Shown here piece after piece: positions 10,770 to 20,242 of a stretch of DNA of 64,000 nt. Positions within the stretch are counted from its first letter, which is position 1. Every line of letters starts with the position of its first letter. The notes under the pieces are model-generated. The model was given only the letters and a program-made list of their open reading frames with translations, was not told where the DNA came from and made no database searches. This DNA comes from Byssothecium circinans (Eukaryota; Ascomycota; Dothideomycetes; Pleosporales; Massarinaceae), in contig ML976985.1 in the NCBI GenBank assembly GCA_010015675.1, positions 1 through 64,000 of the forward strand, read 5' to 3'. Position numbers and translations under genes: made by a program.

Positions 10770-11404
10770 ATACCATAAGCGGTAATGCCTTCTCCAGGCA
10801 TGAGCGCATGTCGTTCAGTGACAACGTCGAATGCGAGTGGAAGTGGCTCGGGGGTGCAGTTGACTTGGTGTGGGTCGCGGCGAAGCGAATCATTGAATGT
10901 CCGTGTGCAATACTCATTCTTGCAGTAGAAAAGGAATCTCGTCGGCGGATCCCGGCTGTTGCCAGTCTCGACATCGTTTGGAAGGGTACTTCCTGCGACG
11001 CTGACAAGATTGACAGTCGAGAGATAACCGATGAACTGGTCAGACGTTCCCGTCAAAACTGCAGGGTCGTCATGGGCCTGGGATGACCCTCACAGAACCA
11101 CACATCCATCTGTCATTGACTTGACACCCGTGTCTTCGTCTTCGTCGAAATCGCTAGTTGGATCGGATTGCACACCGAGCACGTCATCGGCAAATCCGCG
11201 TAGTAAAGGGTCAATGCTGTCCAGGCCGAGATCTTCGTTGATGTCGCCAACATCTGCATGGTTGGTTATGTCTTTGAGAGCTGGACGTCCGTCGACGCTG
11301 TAGAGATTTGGGAAATGACTCGACGCTTCTGCACCAGGCCAAAAATCAAGCGACACTGCTTGACCCACAATGGTGGAAAGCGTTACCAGACCTTCGACCC
11401 ACAA
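10770..11404 (-). CDS. Tentative gene with an acidic segment and a C2HC finger-like motif
   Basis: One minus-strand phase from about 11404 to 10770 reads as protein, interrupted by a single TGA near 11090. A 40-50-nt intron (GTCAAG donor after DEDEDTG, CCCAG acceptor) would remove the stop and preserve phase. The first part is acidic (VGDINEDLGLDSIDPLLRGF). The second contains CKNEYC, twelve residues, then HQVNC, which matches C-x4-C-x12-H-x3-C spacing of a zinc finger. The 5' exon is unresolved. A candidate start is the ATG at 11933 (a basic frame to 11673), but I could not join it. The 3' end may overlap the GNAT gene. This may be a DNA-binding protein or a relic. Confidence 0.35.
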
Positions 11405-12037
11405 CTATACGAAGGAGATTACTCTACCGATACAGCAGGTGTAAAGTCCGCTGTACCCCTTCCACCGTCTAGACCATACATATCCGAGATCCGTGTCCGA
11501 GCTACAGTGCACCAGTGCTGCCAAGGCGTTCCTCCAGAGGATCTTAAAATAATGAGTTGAAATGCACAGTACATTCCGAGATACGGGCAGTGAACGTGGT
11601 GAAGACGAACGGAGGCTTCGAAGGGGTTTCTTAGGTCATACTGTGTTGAATTTTGGCAAAGCTGGATGTGTATTAGTCGCAGGAAGTTACGAGGGGTGGG
11701 TTGATCGGGACCTCGGTTATTGTGTATAGTGCCCTGTTCATCTCCTGGATACACGTTGCGAAGTATACGTTGCGAAAATCTTTTGATCTTTGATGTCTTC
11801 TAGTATCTATCGTGATCTGGAGTGGTGTTGAAGCGAGGTTGAGTTCTTCACTTGGTTGTACCTGCCGCATTTCACTCGTGGTTGCCGACCGCCGCCGCCG
11901 ATTGGCCGGAGGGACCCCACATCCACTTTCCATTAACGTACGCTCTCTTCGCCTCGACGCTTTTAAACGTGTTCCTCGTTTCCTTAACCTTGTAAATTCT
12001 ATTTCTCTCCACGTCTTTGCTAAGCGGTCATTACATC
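11405..12037. other. Region between the tentative finger gene and the carboxylesterase
   Basis: It may hold unresolved 5' exons of the minus-strand gene and the promoter of the esterase. The minus-strand frames 11419-11754 and 11673-11933 are open but lack family signatures. Confidence 0.3.
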
Positions 12038-13728
12038 ATGACCGGCGATATTCTCAGGCACCCAACTTTGAGATGTGCGCTCCGCGGACGCTCATCGATT
12101 TCGGTTGTCCAATTCAGAAATTTAAAATACGCTTCCATTCCGGGTAGATGGAAAGATTCTATCTTGAACGAAAAGCTAAACGTGGATTCGGAAGGTCTCT
12201 TTAATGCCACAAACTTTGGCCCGTCATGTCCACACAAACGCGGCGCTCAAGAATGGGATCTGACCCTTGTTGGAGATGTCAAAATGCCGCTTGGCGAGGG
12301 TCATGCCGGGGGAAAAGAAGAGATGGACGAATTTGAATGTTTAACCGTCAATATCACAGTACCCAAGTCAGCCATCCAAGGTAGTAAAAAGAAACTACCT
12401 GTCTTCGTCTGGGTTCATGGCGGTGGCTTGAGCATGGGCAGTAACTCCTGGCCTCAATACAATATCGCAAAGTTTGTGGAACGTAGTGTCGAAATCGGAA
12501 AGCCAGTAGTTGGTGTTTCGATCAACTATCGAACTGGTGTCTTGGGGTTCCTCGCGAGTGAAGAGCTCGGTATTGACGGCAATTTCGGATTCAAAGACCA
12601 AGTGCTGGCGTTCAGATGGATCAAAAGACACATTGCGGGATTCGGGGGCAATCCAAGCAATGTGACTGCAGCTGCCGAGTCTGCAGGTGGTATCTCGCTC
12701 TCGGTATTGCTGTGTGCAAATGTGGGTGATGATGGTCTCTTCGACCGAGTGGTCATTATGAGCGGTGAGGCGACTTTGCGAAAGCCGAGAAATAGAGCAT
12801 GGCATGAACAGATGTACCAGGATCAATTGAGGATGCTTGGGCTAGAAAGATTGGGTGTTGATGAGAGAAGAAGAAAGTTGCGAAACATCGATACCGAGGA
12901 ATTGATGAGCAAATTGCCGCTTGCACAGCATTTCTGCGCTTGCGTAGATGGCACTTTTCTGGCTGAGGACGTGAGGTTAGGCACGATGAGTGATGGACGG
13001 CATAAGCAGCACAAACCAATTTGGTGTAAGGAGTTTGTGATCGGGGATACTGCTCACGATGTAAGCTTATCATGTCTTTTCCTGGATATCTGGCTTACTG
13101 AATCCAGGGTACTGTCCTCAAGGGTCGTATTCTGGATAACCCAAATGCTCTCACGCTCCTCCAGTCTCTTTGTGCTAAACATCTTACCACTTCCGAGGCC
13201 TCCGCATTGCTCACCGCTTACAATTTGCACACGCCGCCTACGGAAAAGCAGAAACACAGACTCCTCGTACTAGCGTCAGAACTCCGTTTCTACCTTCCCA
13301 CGATTGCTGCCTACTCTGGGTGGAAATCCTCAACACCATCAAGGGCTTGCCGTCGATATCATTTCCACGTCCCAAATCCAATTGAAGGCCCATTTCTCGG
13401 CCTAGCCTCGCACGAATTCGATATTGCATGTCTTCTTCGGAACTTCGAAAGACATATGGATGAGAAAACGAAGAAAGCGGCAATCGATATGGAAGATCAG
13501 TGGATTCGATTTGCGAACAACGAAGAGTGGTCCAAAGAAGACGAGCTGGTCGTCATCGGGAGCGAGGGCGTGGAGGTGGTAGATGAGAAGGAGTATGATT
13601 TGAAGTTTCGTGACGGAAGGGGGGAAATATTGAAAAGCATTGAAGCGGACAAGCTTTGGAAGATCGCGGACGCATGGCAGGGCGTAAGAAGTGAAGAAAG
13701 ACTTGAGACCGGAAAGGCCAAGATGTGA
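12038..13728 (+). CDS. Type-B carboxylesterase/lipase (alpha/beta hydrolase)
   Basis: There are two exons, 12038-13060 and 13108-13728, about 547 aa. The ATG at 12038 (ATCATGACC) is preferred over an upstream TTG. Family hallmarks are VWVHGGGLSMGS (oxyanion-hole HGGG), INYRTGVLGFLAS, GNFGFKDQVLAFRWIKRHI, FGGNPSNVTAAAESAGG (nucleophile elbow) and SHEFD, near where the catalytic His is expected. No signal peptide is seen, so it is probably intracellular. The elbow reads A-E-S-A-G, whereas the family norm is G-E-S-A-G. The charged C-terminal tail is rich in Glu and Lys. Fungal members hydrolyse diverse esters, including xenobiotics. The substrate is unknown. Confidence 0.9.
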
Positions 13729-13929
13729 GTATGGTAGTCAAGTAGCGGACAGTGCCCATCGCGTTACAATTTGCCTATGACTATTGTGCTGAGCTAAAGG
13801 ATACACTAGTTGAGGAATACATTGATGTCGACTCGGCGTCGGTCATAAATGATGCCAATGCGACCAGAGCCTGCCGAGGTAGCAAGTTGAGTGTGTGCTG
13901 TATGCCAATCTAGCTTCTACGAGCCGTGA

Positions 13930-15361
13930 TTAGAGCTGCTTCGAGGGTTTGCGAGATTTGACCTCGGCCCTCACAGCTTGTTTTTCGAATTCCTCTAGCA
14001 GGCGTTCCACGGCCTGCATTTCTTTCCTCAGATTGGGAATGGTCTCGGCATTGAAGTCAATGAGCGCCAGTTGAGGATGTGACATCTTTTCCATCTCTTC
14101 AATAGTTCTGAGCCAGAGTCTTCCGTGTTCCCAGTCCCGTCGAAGCGAGGTAGTTGCCAAATATGGATTGTAGAAGTCTTTCCAGCCACTTTGGAGCCCG
14201 AGATCTGCCAAAGGGGCAGGTCGCCACGGCTCTCGAATACCTGCTTCGTGATGCTTTAGCTGATCGAGGCGCTTCTGTGCATCTGCAAGATGAAACCCGA
14301 AAAGCGCGCTCTGCATCCACAATTGTGTCGCGAGTCTTGATAATTGCCGAAGCTCAAATCGCATTACATCCTTTTCAGCAGCGTCAGGGGACATTTGATG
14401 AAAGCTGTGTTCCTTCGCGGCGAGCTCTTGCCATACATATTCCAAGTCTTTAACGTACTGCGATCGAATGCGGTTGACATGATCGACCTGTTGTTGCAGA
14501 GCCAATGCACCAGTAACACTCGGGATCTCTTTATATTCGCGGGAGCCTCCATGGATATCAGGACCGTCGACTTGTGATGTGTTGAATCCGACCATATAGG
14601 CGGAAGTGAAGCCTCCAACTGAAGTTTTGGGGTTGCCCGCCGACGATTGTCCTGACGCCAGCCCTGACGCCAACTTGCGCCGCCCATACCGCCATTTAAA
14701 CAACACACGAGCCGGGAACGAAAGGGATTTCATGAATTCTTCGTCTTTGGTGAGTGTATTGCAGGCCGTATCGAAACTGGCGACCTGATGTTGAATGATG
14801 GGCAGTAACAGATCTGATCGCCCGAATTTATCGTAGAGCTGCAAGGATCCCGCCAGACTCGCGCCTATACCACCTGTCACCGCCCCAAAGTAACGCTGCC
14901 ATCCACTCACATCTGGGGCAAAACGTTTCTTCCATAGCGCAGCGAGTATTCCAGTGGAGGCTCCGATAACAACGGCATCATCCATCGTAAGACCTTTACT
15001 CCTCTCCCACAGTTTGAACGGGGTAATTTCGATGCCATCACGCTTGTAAACCTGCTTTCTGACTCCTGTAATTGTCCAGGTCTGGAAGGATATCCACCCA
15101 AGGTAAACACGTTGCAGTACGCGGTCCAGCGAAGAAAGGTTCCAGGCCGATTGCGTCCGATGAGAGAGGAGAGGACGGTTATACCGGCAGCATATGTGCA
15201 ACCGTCCAATGCGTGCATATAGAAAGACGCTTTTGGAGGGAACGGATCTGGTTTTCTGGGGCTGATTGGATGCTGTCCTTCACCTATTCCTCACATTAGC
15301 TTCGCGTGTAATATGAAATGACGCGATGCTTACCCGCAGGTACGAATAATCGGAGCACCAT
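13930..15361 (-). CDS. Conserved-looking membrane protein of unknown function
   Basis: The long third exon has no ATG at its beginning, so I rebuilt the 5' end: exon 1 15334-15361 (MVLRLFVPAG), exon 2 15111-15283, exon 3 13930-15051, with introns of 50 and 59 nt. All phases agree, giving about 440 aa. Hydrophobic glycine/alanine-rich stretches occur around residues 30-50 (ALDGCTYAAGITVLSSLIG), 96-112 (DDAVVIGASTGILAALW) and 123-143 (FGAVTGGIGASLAGSLQLY). The C-terminal half is helical and charged. The pattern is reminiscent of small inner-membrane mitochondrial proteins, but I do not recognise the family. Confidence 0.7.
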
Positions 15362-15727
15362 TGTGCGCACTCTCTGAAGCCGCTTCGTATTTGATTGCTA
15401 CCCAAAACCTTCGGAATGCGCGTCCAGAACGTAACAATCACGGACAAAATTGACGCGCTTTAAGTGTTTCTTCATGGTGGTACAAAATCTCGGAATAGCC
15501 CGCCTCTGAAGCAGGGGTACGCGCCACAGCCATCGCAGGTCCTTTAGGAAGGTTGAAAATGTGCAAAGTGTGTTTGTGTCGTGATGCTGCAGGCCAACGA
15601 TGTGATGTCTGGCGTGGGGCTTAAGGGCACGCTAAGCTGTCAGCAGGCCTGGGATAAACAATCCACAATCCAATCCAAACGCTCTTGTTGGTAAGCCTTA
15701 TTCGCTTACGCACCCACAAATATACCT
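15362..15727. other. Spacer between the membrane-protein gene and the tRNA gene
   Basis: No coding or repeat signal was found. The right end contains a TATATAAA box (15728-15735) about 45 bp before the tRNA. Confidence 0.4.
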
Positions 15728-15735
15728 TATATAAA
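15728..15735 (+). promoter_or_regulatory. TATA-like box upstream of tRNA-Pro
   Basis: TATATAAA lies 45 bp before the tRNA 5' end. It matters here because the internal A box of the tRNA gene is split by an insertion, so upstream TFIIIB binding could help. This is inference from position and sequence only. Confidence 0.4.
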
Positions 15736-15779
15736 TTGATTAAGCCAACGAAAGAGCATAATTCAAACAACAACAGTTC

Positions 15780-15922
15780 GGTCTTGTGGGTAAGTTCGAC
15801 TGATTCATCCAACAGCAGTCAGTAGCTAACATTCCAAAGTCTAGTGGTATGATTCTCGCTTAGGGCCTAGTGTCCATGAGCAACATTGCGAGAGGCCCCG
15901 CGTTCGAATCGCGGCAAGACCC
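15780..15922 (+). tRNA. tRNA-Pro(AGG) with two introns: a 50-nt GT-AG insertion in the D-arm and the standard 37/38 intron
   Basis: The acceptor 5' strand GGTCTTG (15780-15786) pairs 7/7 with CAAGACC (15915-15921), and the discriminator base is C. T8, G9 and G10 (15787-15789) are followed by GTAAGT and a 50-nt insertion (15790-15839) with GCTAAC and a terminal AAG. Removing it gives TGGTCTAGTGGTATGATT, the canonical tRNA-Pro D-arm. The anticodon stem is CTCGC/GCGAG (15855-15859, 15888-15892) with anticodon AGG at 15862-15864. A standard 21-nt intron (15866-15886) follows position 37. The T-arm is CCGCG TTCGAAT CGCGG with a good B box, and a T10 run follows. Every stem is intact, so the gene looks functional if both introns are removed. 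The first intron sits where no nuclear tRNA intron is expected. Confidence 0.93.
15790..15839 (+). other. Spliceosomal-type intron inside the tRNA gene
   Basis: It is 50 nt long with donor GTAAGT, branch site GCTAAC about 10 nt before the acceptor, and acceptor AAG, matching the protein-gene introns of this window. It separates tRNA positions 10 and 11, in the A box. The boundary has a 1-nt ambiguity (G at both ends), and the GT-AG choice is one of the two possibilities. A tRNA splicing endonuclease would need a bulge-helix-bulge or the mature-domain ruler, neither of which fits this site. Confidence 0.8.
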
Positions 15923-15929
15923 ATTCTCC

Positions 15930-15939
15930 TTTTTTTTTT
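15930..15939 (+). terminator. RNA polymerase III terminator
   Basis: A run of ten T starts 8 nt after the tRNA 3' end. It supports Pol III transcription of the interrupted tRNA gene. Confidence 0.85.
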
Positions 15940-16635
15940 CCTCTTCTTTGTTGGCTTTTGTTCTTTCTACTTCTACACTTCTCTTCAGTCGGTACAAATC
16001 ATTCTATATTTAGCAGCATTTTCTCCCACTGAGGAGGCAAACGGGACGATTAGGTAGCCAGAAAACAACCTCTCCTGCCTAAAGTACCATGTAAGGAGCA
16101 TTTGTTGGAGTATAATTGGGAGAGTGTCGACATGAGGCCATGGAGTGGAGATGTCGTAGATGCGCTTGATGCGGGGGATCAAGCTTGCAGCAACAATGAA
16201 AACCCGGACGTGAGAAAAGGTGAGAAGGCCGGACGGTTCTGTGACTTGTGCGTGCGAGGTGAAGGAAAGAGAGTGGAAGTGTGTTGCATAATGGTAAATG
16301 GAAATTCGCGGTACTGGCTTCGGAACTCACGGGTGAGATGGCGATAGGGCGATAGGGCGGCTCTCGCGTCGCAAGAAAAGTAGGAACTAACGCAGCTACC
16401 TAACATCACTCTCAAGACAGTGAGAGCTCGTCTCCTGAATAGTGTAGTAGATGCTGTATCGCCCTTATACAGGTTTTACAGTATCTACAGCAAGAGATAG
16501 TACTTACTTCCTAACCCGTCAGCATCGTGACTCAAATCCAGGCTGCAGCCGGAGCAAGGACCGCCCTTCTCGCATGGCTGTTTCAGCAATGAGAACGGTG
16601 AGAGCACTTGTTCAATTGCTATGGCACCACCTTTT
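15940..16635. other. Spacer between the tRNA and gene A
   Basis: No supported gene was found. Short open frames on both strands lack protein-like signatures. This is a candidate left boundary of the accessory block. Confidence 0.4.
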
Positions 16636-17830
16636 CTACACGGCAACCCAGAACTCGGCCTCCCTCCAAGACTTTCCTTGTCGTAAGTTCTCCGGCAAAG
16701 GCAAGAAGACAATGGCATCCTCGCCATCTACCTCCTGCAGAAGGGCACACGGGCGTTTCTTGTTTGTACAAGTGCCACATGCCATCTCCAAAGAAGCATT
16801 TCCCGAAGGGGCGTACTTGTGGCGATAAGCTTTGAACAAGATGCATGTGTTGTTTGACACGGCCATGCTCTTCCAAGCATTATTCTTTTGCTTGTCAGCG
16901 AAATGCGACCGCAAATTCCCCCACAGGGCCGCCTCTAGCTCGGCAGGTATCTCGGTCGATCTGATAGTCAAGGCAAATCCACTTCCATTACGGGGAACCC
17001 GCAAGGCAATAGGACACCGTCTCACATCTCCGTCTGCTACAGAAATGGCAATCGATGTGGACAGGTTACGCCGGGCTGAAGATTGAGCAGCGTCGAGCTG
17101 AAGCTGTGCCATGCGGGATGCAATCACGGTTGACCGCGATGAACCTCGCCCGGCACCTCGCTGATCTTGAAGGAACGCCGATTCATCCACGGTTGACCGC
17201 AGTAAATCTGGTTCTAACCTTGATCGACCCCCACTTCCACGCTGACGTTGCTCGCCCACAGATGATCGCATGGAGTCTCTCCCATCTTCCCATTCCGGCA
17301 CCGTTCCGTCGCCCTCTGGATCATAGGGCTTCCGTCTTGCCAACCTCTCGCTATTTTGCTGAGCCCCAGGCCGCTTTGTTGGCGTGACAGGCTAGTGAGG
17401 TTAGCGACATCCTTCTTCAACGTATTTCTGGATGTTAATGACTTACTGGCACGGTGAACCGTGTCGTGCGTGTCAAAGAGTGAGGCAAAGTCCGGCTTGA
17501 CGGCAGAGCAGGGTTTTTCGCGAAGGCATTGGCAGGTGGGCGTGACCTCATCCCCGAGAGCCAGGCTTGAACCTTTGACAGCTCTGTCTCCCCGGGGGCC
17601 TCAGCAGGCAGTTCTTTAATGGTTCTCTCTACCGCATCTCTGGCGGCTGTTTCGATTTCCGTCTGTGAGGCCCGGGCGGCATCGTGCTTCTCCATCTCTT
17701 TCTGAGAAGCGGCAAGGCGTTTTTCAGCGCGCGTCACTCGCCGGTCCTCTTTTTCCTGCGCAGTGACGAGGGCAGCAATCCACGGAGGCAATGGTTTGGA
17801 TGGCTGTGGTGACTGTAAGGGCTGTGACAT
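16636..17830 (-). CDS. Gene A: unknown protein with coiled-coil N-terminus and a C-terminal CxxC-x6-C motif
   Basis: There are two exons, 17447-17830 and 16636-17391, with a 55-nt intron (GTAAGT donor, GCTAAC branch site, TAG acceptor), giving about 379 aa. Residues 20-80 are highly charged and helical (EKEDRRVTRAEKRLAASQKE). The middle is Arg/Ser-rich and probably disordered. The last 110 residues look folded and contain MACGTCTNKKRPC, in which C-x2-C-x6-C equals the first half of a Zn2Cys6 cluster. The second half is missing. FLPLPENLRQGKSW follows close to the end. The ATG at 17830 is used because the frame upstream has only a TTG. It is divergent from gene B, with 230 bp between starts. 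No family was recognised. Confidence 0.72.
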
Positions 17831-18060
17831 GGTGGCACAACCGCAGAGGATGATATCTAGCAAGAGACGAAAATGCGGAAAAGGCCTTTTTTGAGAGAGC
17901 TAATATGTGCACCGCTACGAGCAAACAACGCTAGCAACGATCTGGTCTACTCACGAGTTGTGGGGTGGCCCAAACGCAGATGAGGCAGGCGCGACTCCCA
18001 CCAGCCAGTTGAAAATTCCCTTCTTTCCCCATCTTCCTACCAATTCACAATTAAAAAAAA

Positions 18061-20242
18061 ATGTCTTTTTTACGTCGCCGTGACTTCGTTGACATATCCG
18101 ACGATGACTCGCTGGACACGCCCGTGCCAGCAGCCCCTCCGCGACGAAAAACCCTCACCGACCGGGTTATGGATGCCGATTTTGCCTTGAGCCGGCAGCC
18201 GCCTTTCAATGCCAGAGGCGGGAGGAATAACAGGTTTGGAAAGCCTCACCAGTATGATAAGAAACCCACATGGAGAGTGCTCAGAGCTAATTTAGTCAGG
18301 CCATACTGCTCTGATGACGACGACCTCGATAGACGCCCTAGCCGTGGGACGCAGGACCTTGTTCGAAATGCCCCACGGGTAGGGATGCCTCGCTCGCATT
18401 TGGATGCCATGGAGGATAAAGATGCCGCAGAGTTGCAGCCTGCAGATGAAGAGAATGGTCGCCGGCCTCTCCATGATTCATTCTCGAGCAGCTCTCTGTC
18501 TCGTACAGGTAGTGGCCGGTCCAGCGGTCATCAACTTGTTCGTGACAACGAATCAGATGGTCTGGGAGTCCAGTCGAGTGGTCCTCGCCGGTTTGACGGC
18601 GGGAATCATCCACTGGGCGTATTCCAACCACCTAGCAGCCTGCGTTCTCGTGCCAGTGGCGCACAATTGGGCGGTGCTCGCCGGCCCGGTGGTCAGCATC
18701 GTCCAATGGGACCTCCATCTCAGCTTGAGGGACCTATGGATGGCGAGGATGCTGCCGCTGTTATAGAGTCCTCGTACACGGGATTCGGAAACCTGAACAT
18801 GCCGTTGTCACTGCCTACTAGGCCCCCTCCTGGACGTTCAAGCCAGCTCATAGTACGTATCAACTTGCTTGACTTCGAAAAATACTGACTGTCTCCAGGC
18901 TCCTATGCCATCGTCCACTGTCACATTGCCGCAAATCGCGCCAATGCAACTGCCCGATGCCGCCCTGCCAGCAGGATCTGATGTGCCAGCTCAAAGTGGA
19001 GTCGATTTTGTCGAACTTGACGAGGAACCTCCGCCCGTGGTACTGCCGAAGGGTGTCTTCCGTTATGACAAAGCCTGGCAGCAGAATTCGCTCATGGTCG
19101 TGATGCTGGCATGGCAGCATCTGAAGCAGCTGGGACATAAGCTATGCATTGACTTGAGGGAGAGTGACTGGCGTCTTCTGTGCCTTAGTATTCTACACAG
19201 CATGCCGATAGGAGTCAAGCACACTCTGATGCGCGGGTCTGTCGATACGCATTTTCGATCTGACGCCTTCCAGAGTCGCCTGGAAAGACCCACCTCGCGG
19301 CCGAGTCATTGGATGAGGGAGTCGAAGAAAGATGCCCCGATGATTTATGCCATATCATTGACCGACGAAAATGGCCGGTCCCCCACATCAAATGAGCTAC
19401 GCCAAATCATCCCAGTAGCACGTCGGTATGCCCAAGTCGGTCTCGATTTTGTCGACGATGCTGTTGAGATCGACAATATCTTGAGGGAGAACGCAGATAA
19501 ACGGTCAACGAGGGATCACCTCATGGCGGATCTGCCGTTCTTCCTCACTAGGACAGAGAATAATATTCGGAGGCGGGTGCAGGGACGAATTGACACGCTG
19601 CTACGCTTCTGCGATGAACTCGAGCGCCGGCTCAACAAGGTGCCTGTTGAAGCGCAGGATTTGCCATGGTATCGAGCCTTGCTGTATATCGGTTATGCCT
19701 TCAACTTTGCCAATCGCCAGAAGCAGCATGCCAGTGGCTCCACCAACTGGCTGATGCATCTTGTTCACAGCATCTGCTTTTGGCTCTTTGGGGCAAAGTA
19801 CAGCTTGAAGAACTCGCCAATCTGCTTTATGGCCGAGCATGCCGAAGTAAAGGTTGCCGAAACCCTTCTGACTCTTGTCTCGGACAGCTTTGCCAGGTCC
19901 GGTGGTGGGTTTAATATTGCCATGCCTGGACTTAGCAATGCCGGTGCCGACATGACAGACAAGACCACTGACTTCGTCAACAACTTTTGGTCCCAGCGAG
20001 TCGACTTTCGGGTCAAGATGGAGTACTGGAATACCGACGAGGTGAATGCCGAGGTGAAGGCCATCATCGCCTCTGCCGAGCCCGACCAACCTGCTTCATT
20101 GGATGTGCCAAATACCCAGAGGGGACTGTTATCTACTGCCAAGGCCAGGATCGAGACGGTGACTGCCGAAGTCTTTCGGCTCACCAATGCCTTGCTTGCG
20201 GAGGATGCGGAGGTCGTACGCGAGCTCAAGAGCTTGGAGTAA
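18061..20242 (+). CDS. Gene B: unknown 711-aa protein
   Basis: There are two exons, 18061-18852 and 18899-20242, with a 46-nt intron in phase 0. The ATG is preceded by an A-rich leader. Residues 1-300 are disordered, rich in Arg, Ser, Pro and Gly, with an acidic start (DISDDDSLD). From about residue 305 a globular, helical region follows (GVFRYDKAWQQNSLMVVML, DLPFFLTRTENNIRRRVQGR, WLMHLVHSICFWLFGAKY). It contains one hydrophobic stretch around residue 520 that is probably buried rather than membrane-spanning. I recognise no catalytic or binding motif. Shared style with genes A, C and D (GCC-rich Ala codons, disordered arms) and the common promoter with A suggest one functional or mobile unit. 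Confidence 0.75.

Noticed and set aside
15621..15812. Minus-strand ORF over the tRNA 5' half
   Set aside because: Low-complexity translation without signature. The tRNA structure explains the sequence better.
15790..15839. The D-arm insert as a second classical tRNA intron
   Set aside because: Position 10/11 cannot be measured by the eukaryotic tRNA splicing endonuclease, whereas GT-AG and branch-site signals match spliceosomal introns.
18061..20242. Gene B as an endogenous viral or retrotransposon protein
   Set aside because: It has an ordinary spliceosomal intron, no zinc knuckle, protease, polymerase or capsid motif and no flanking LTRs.
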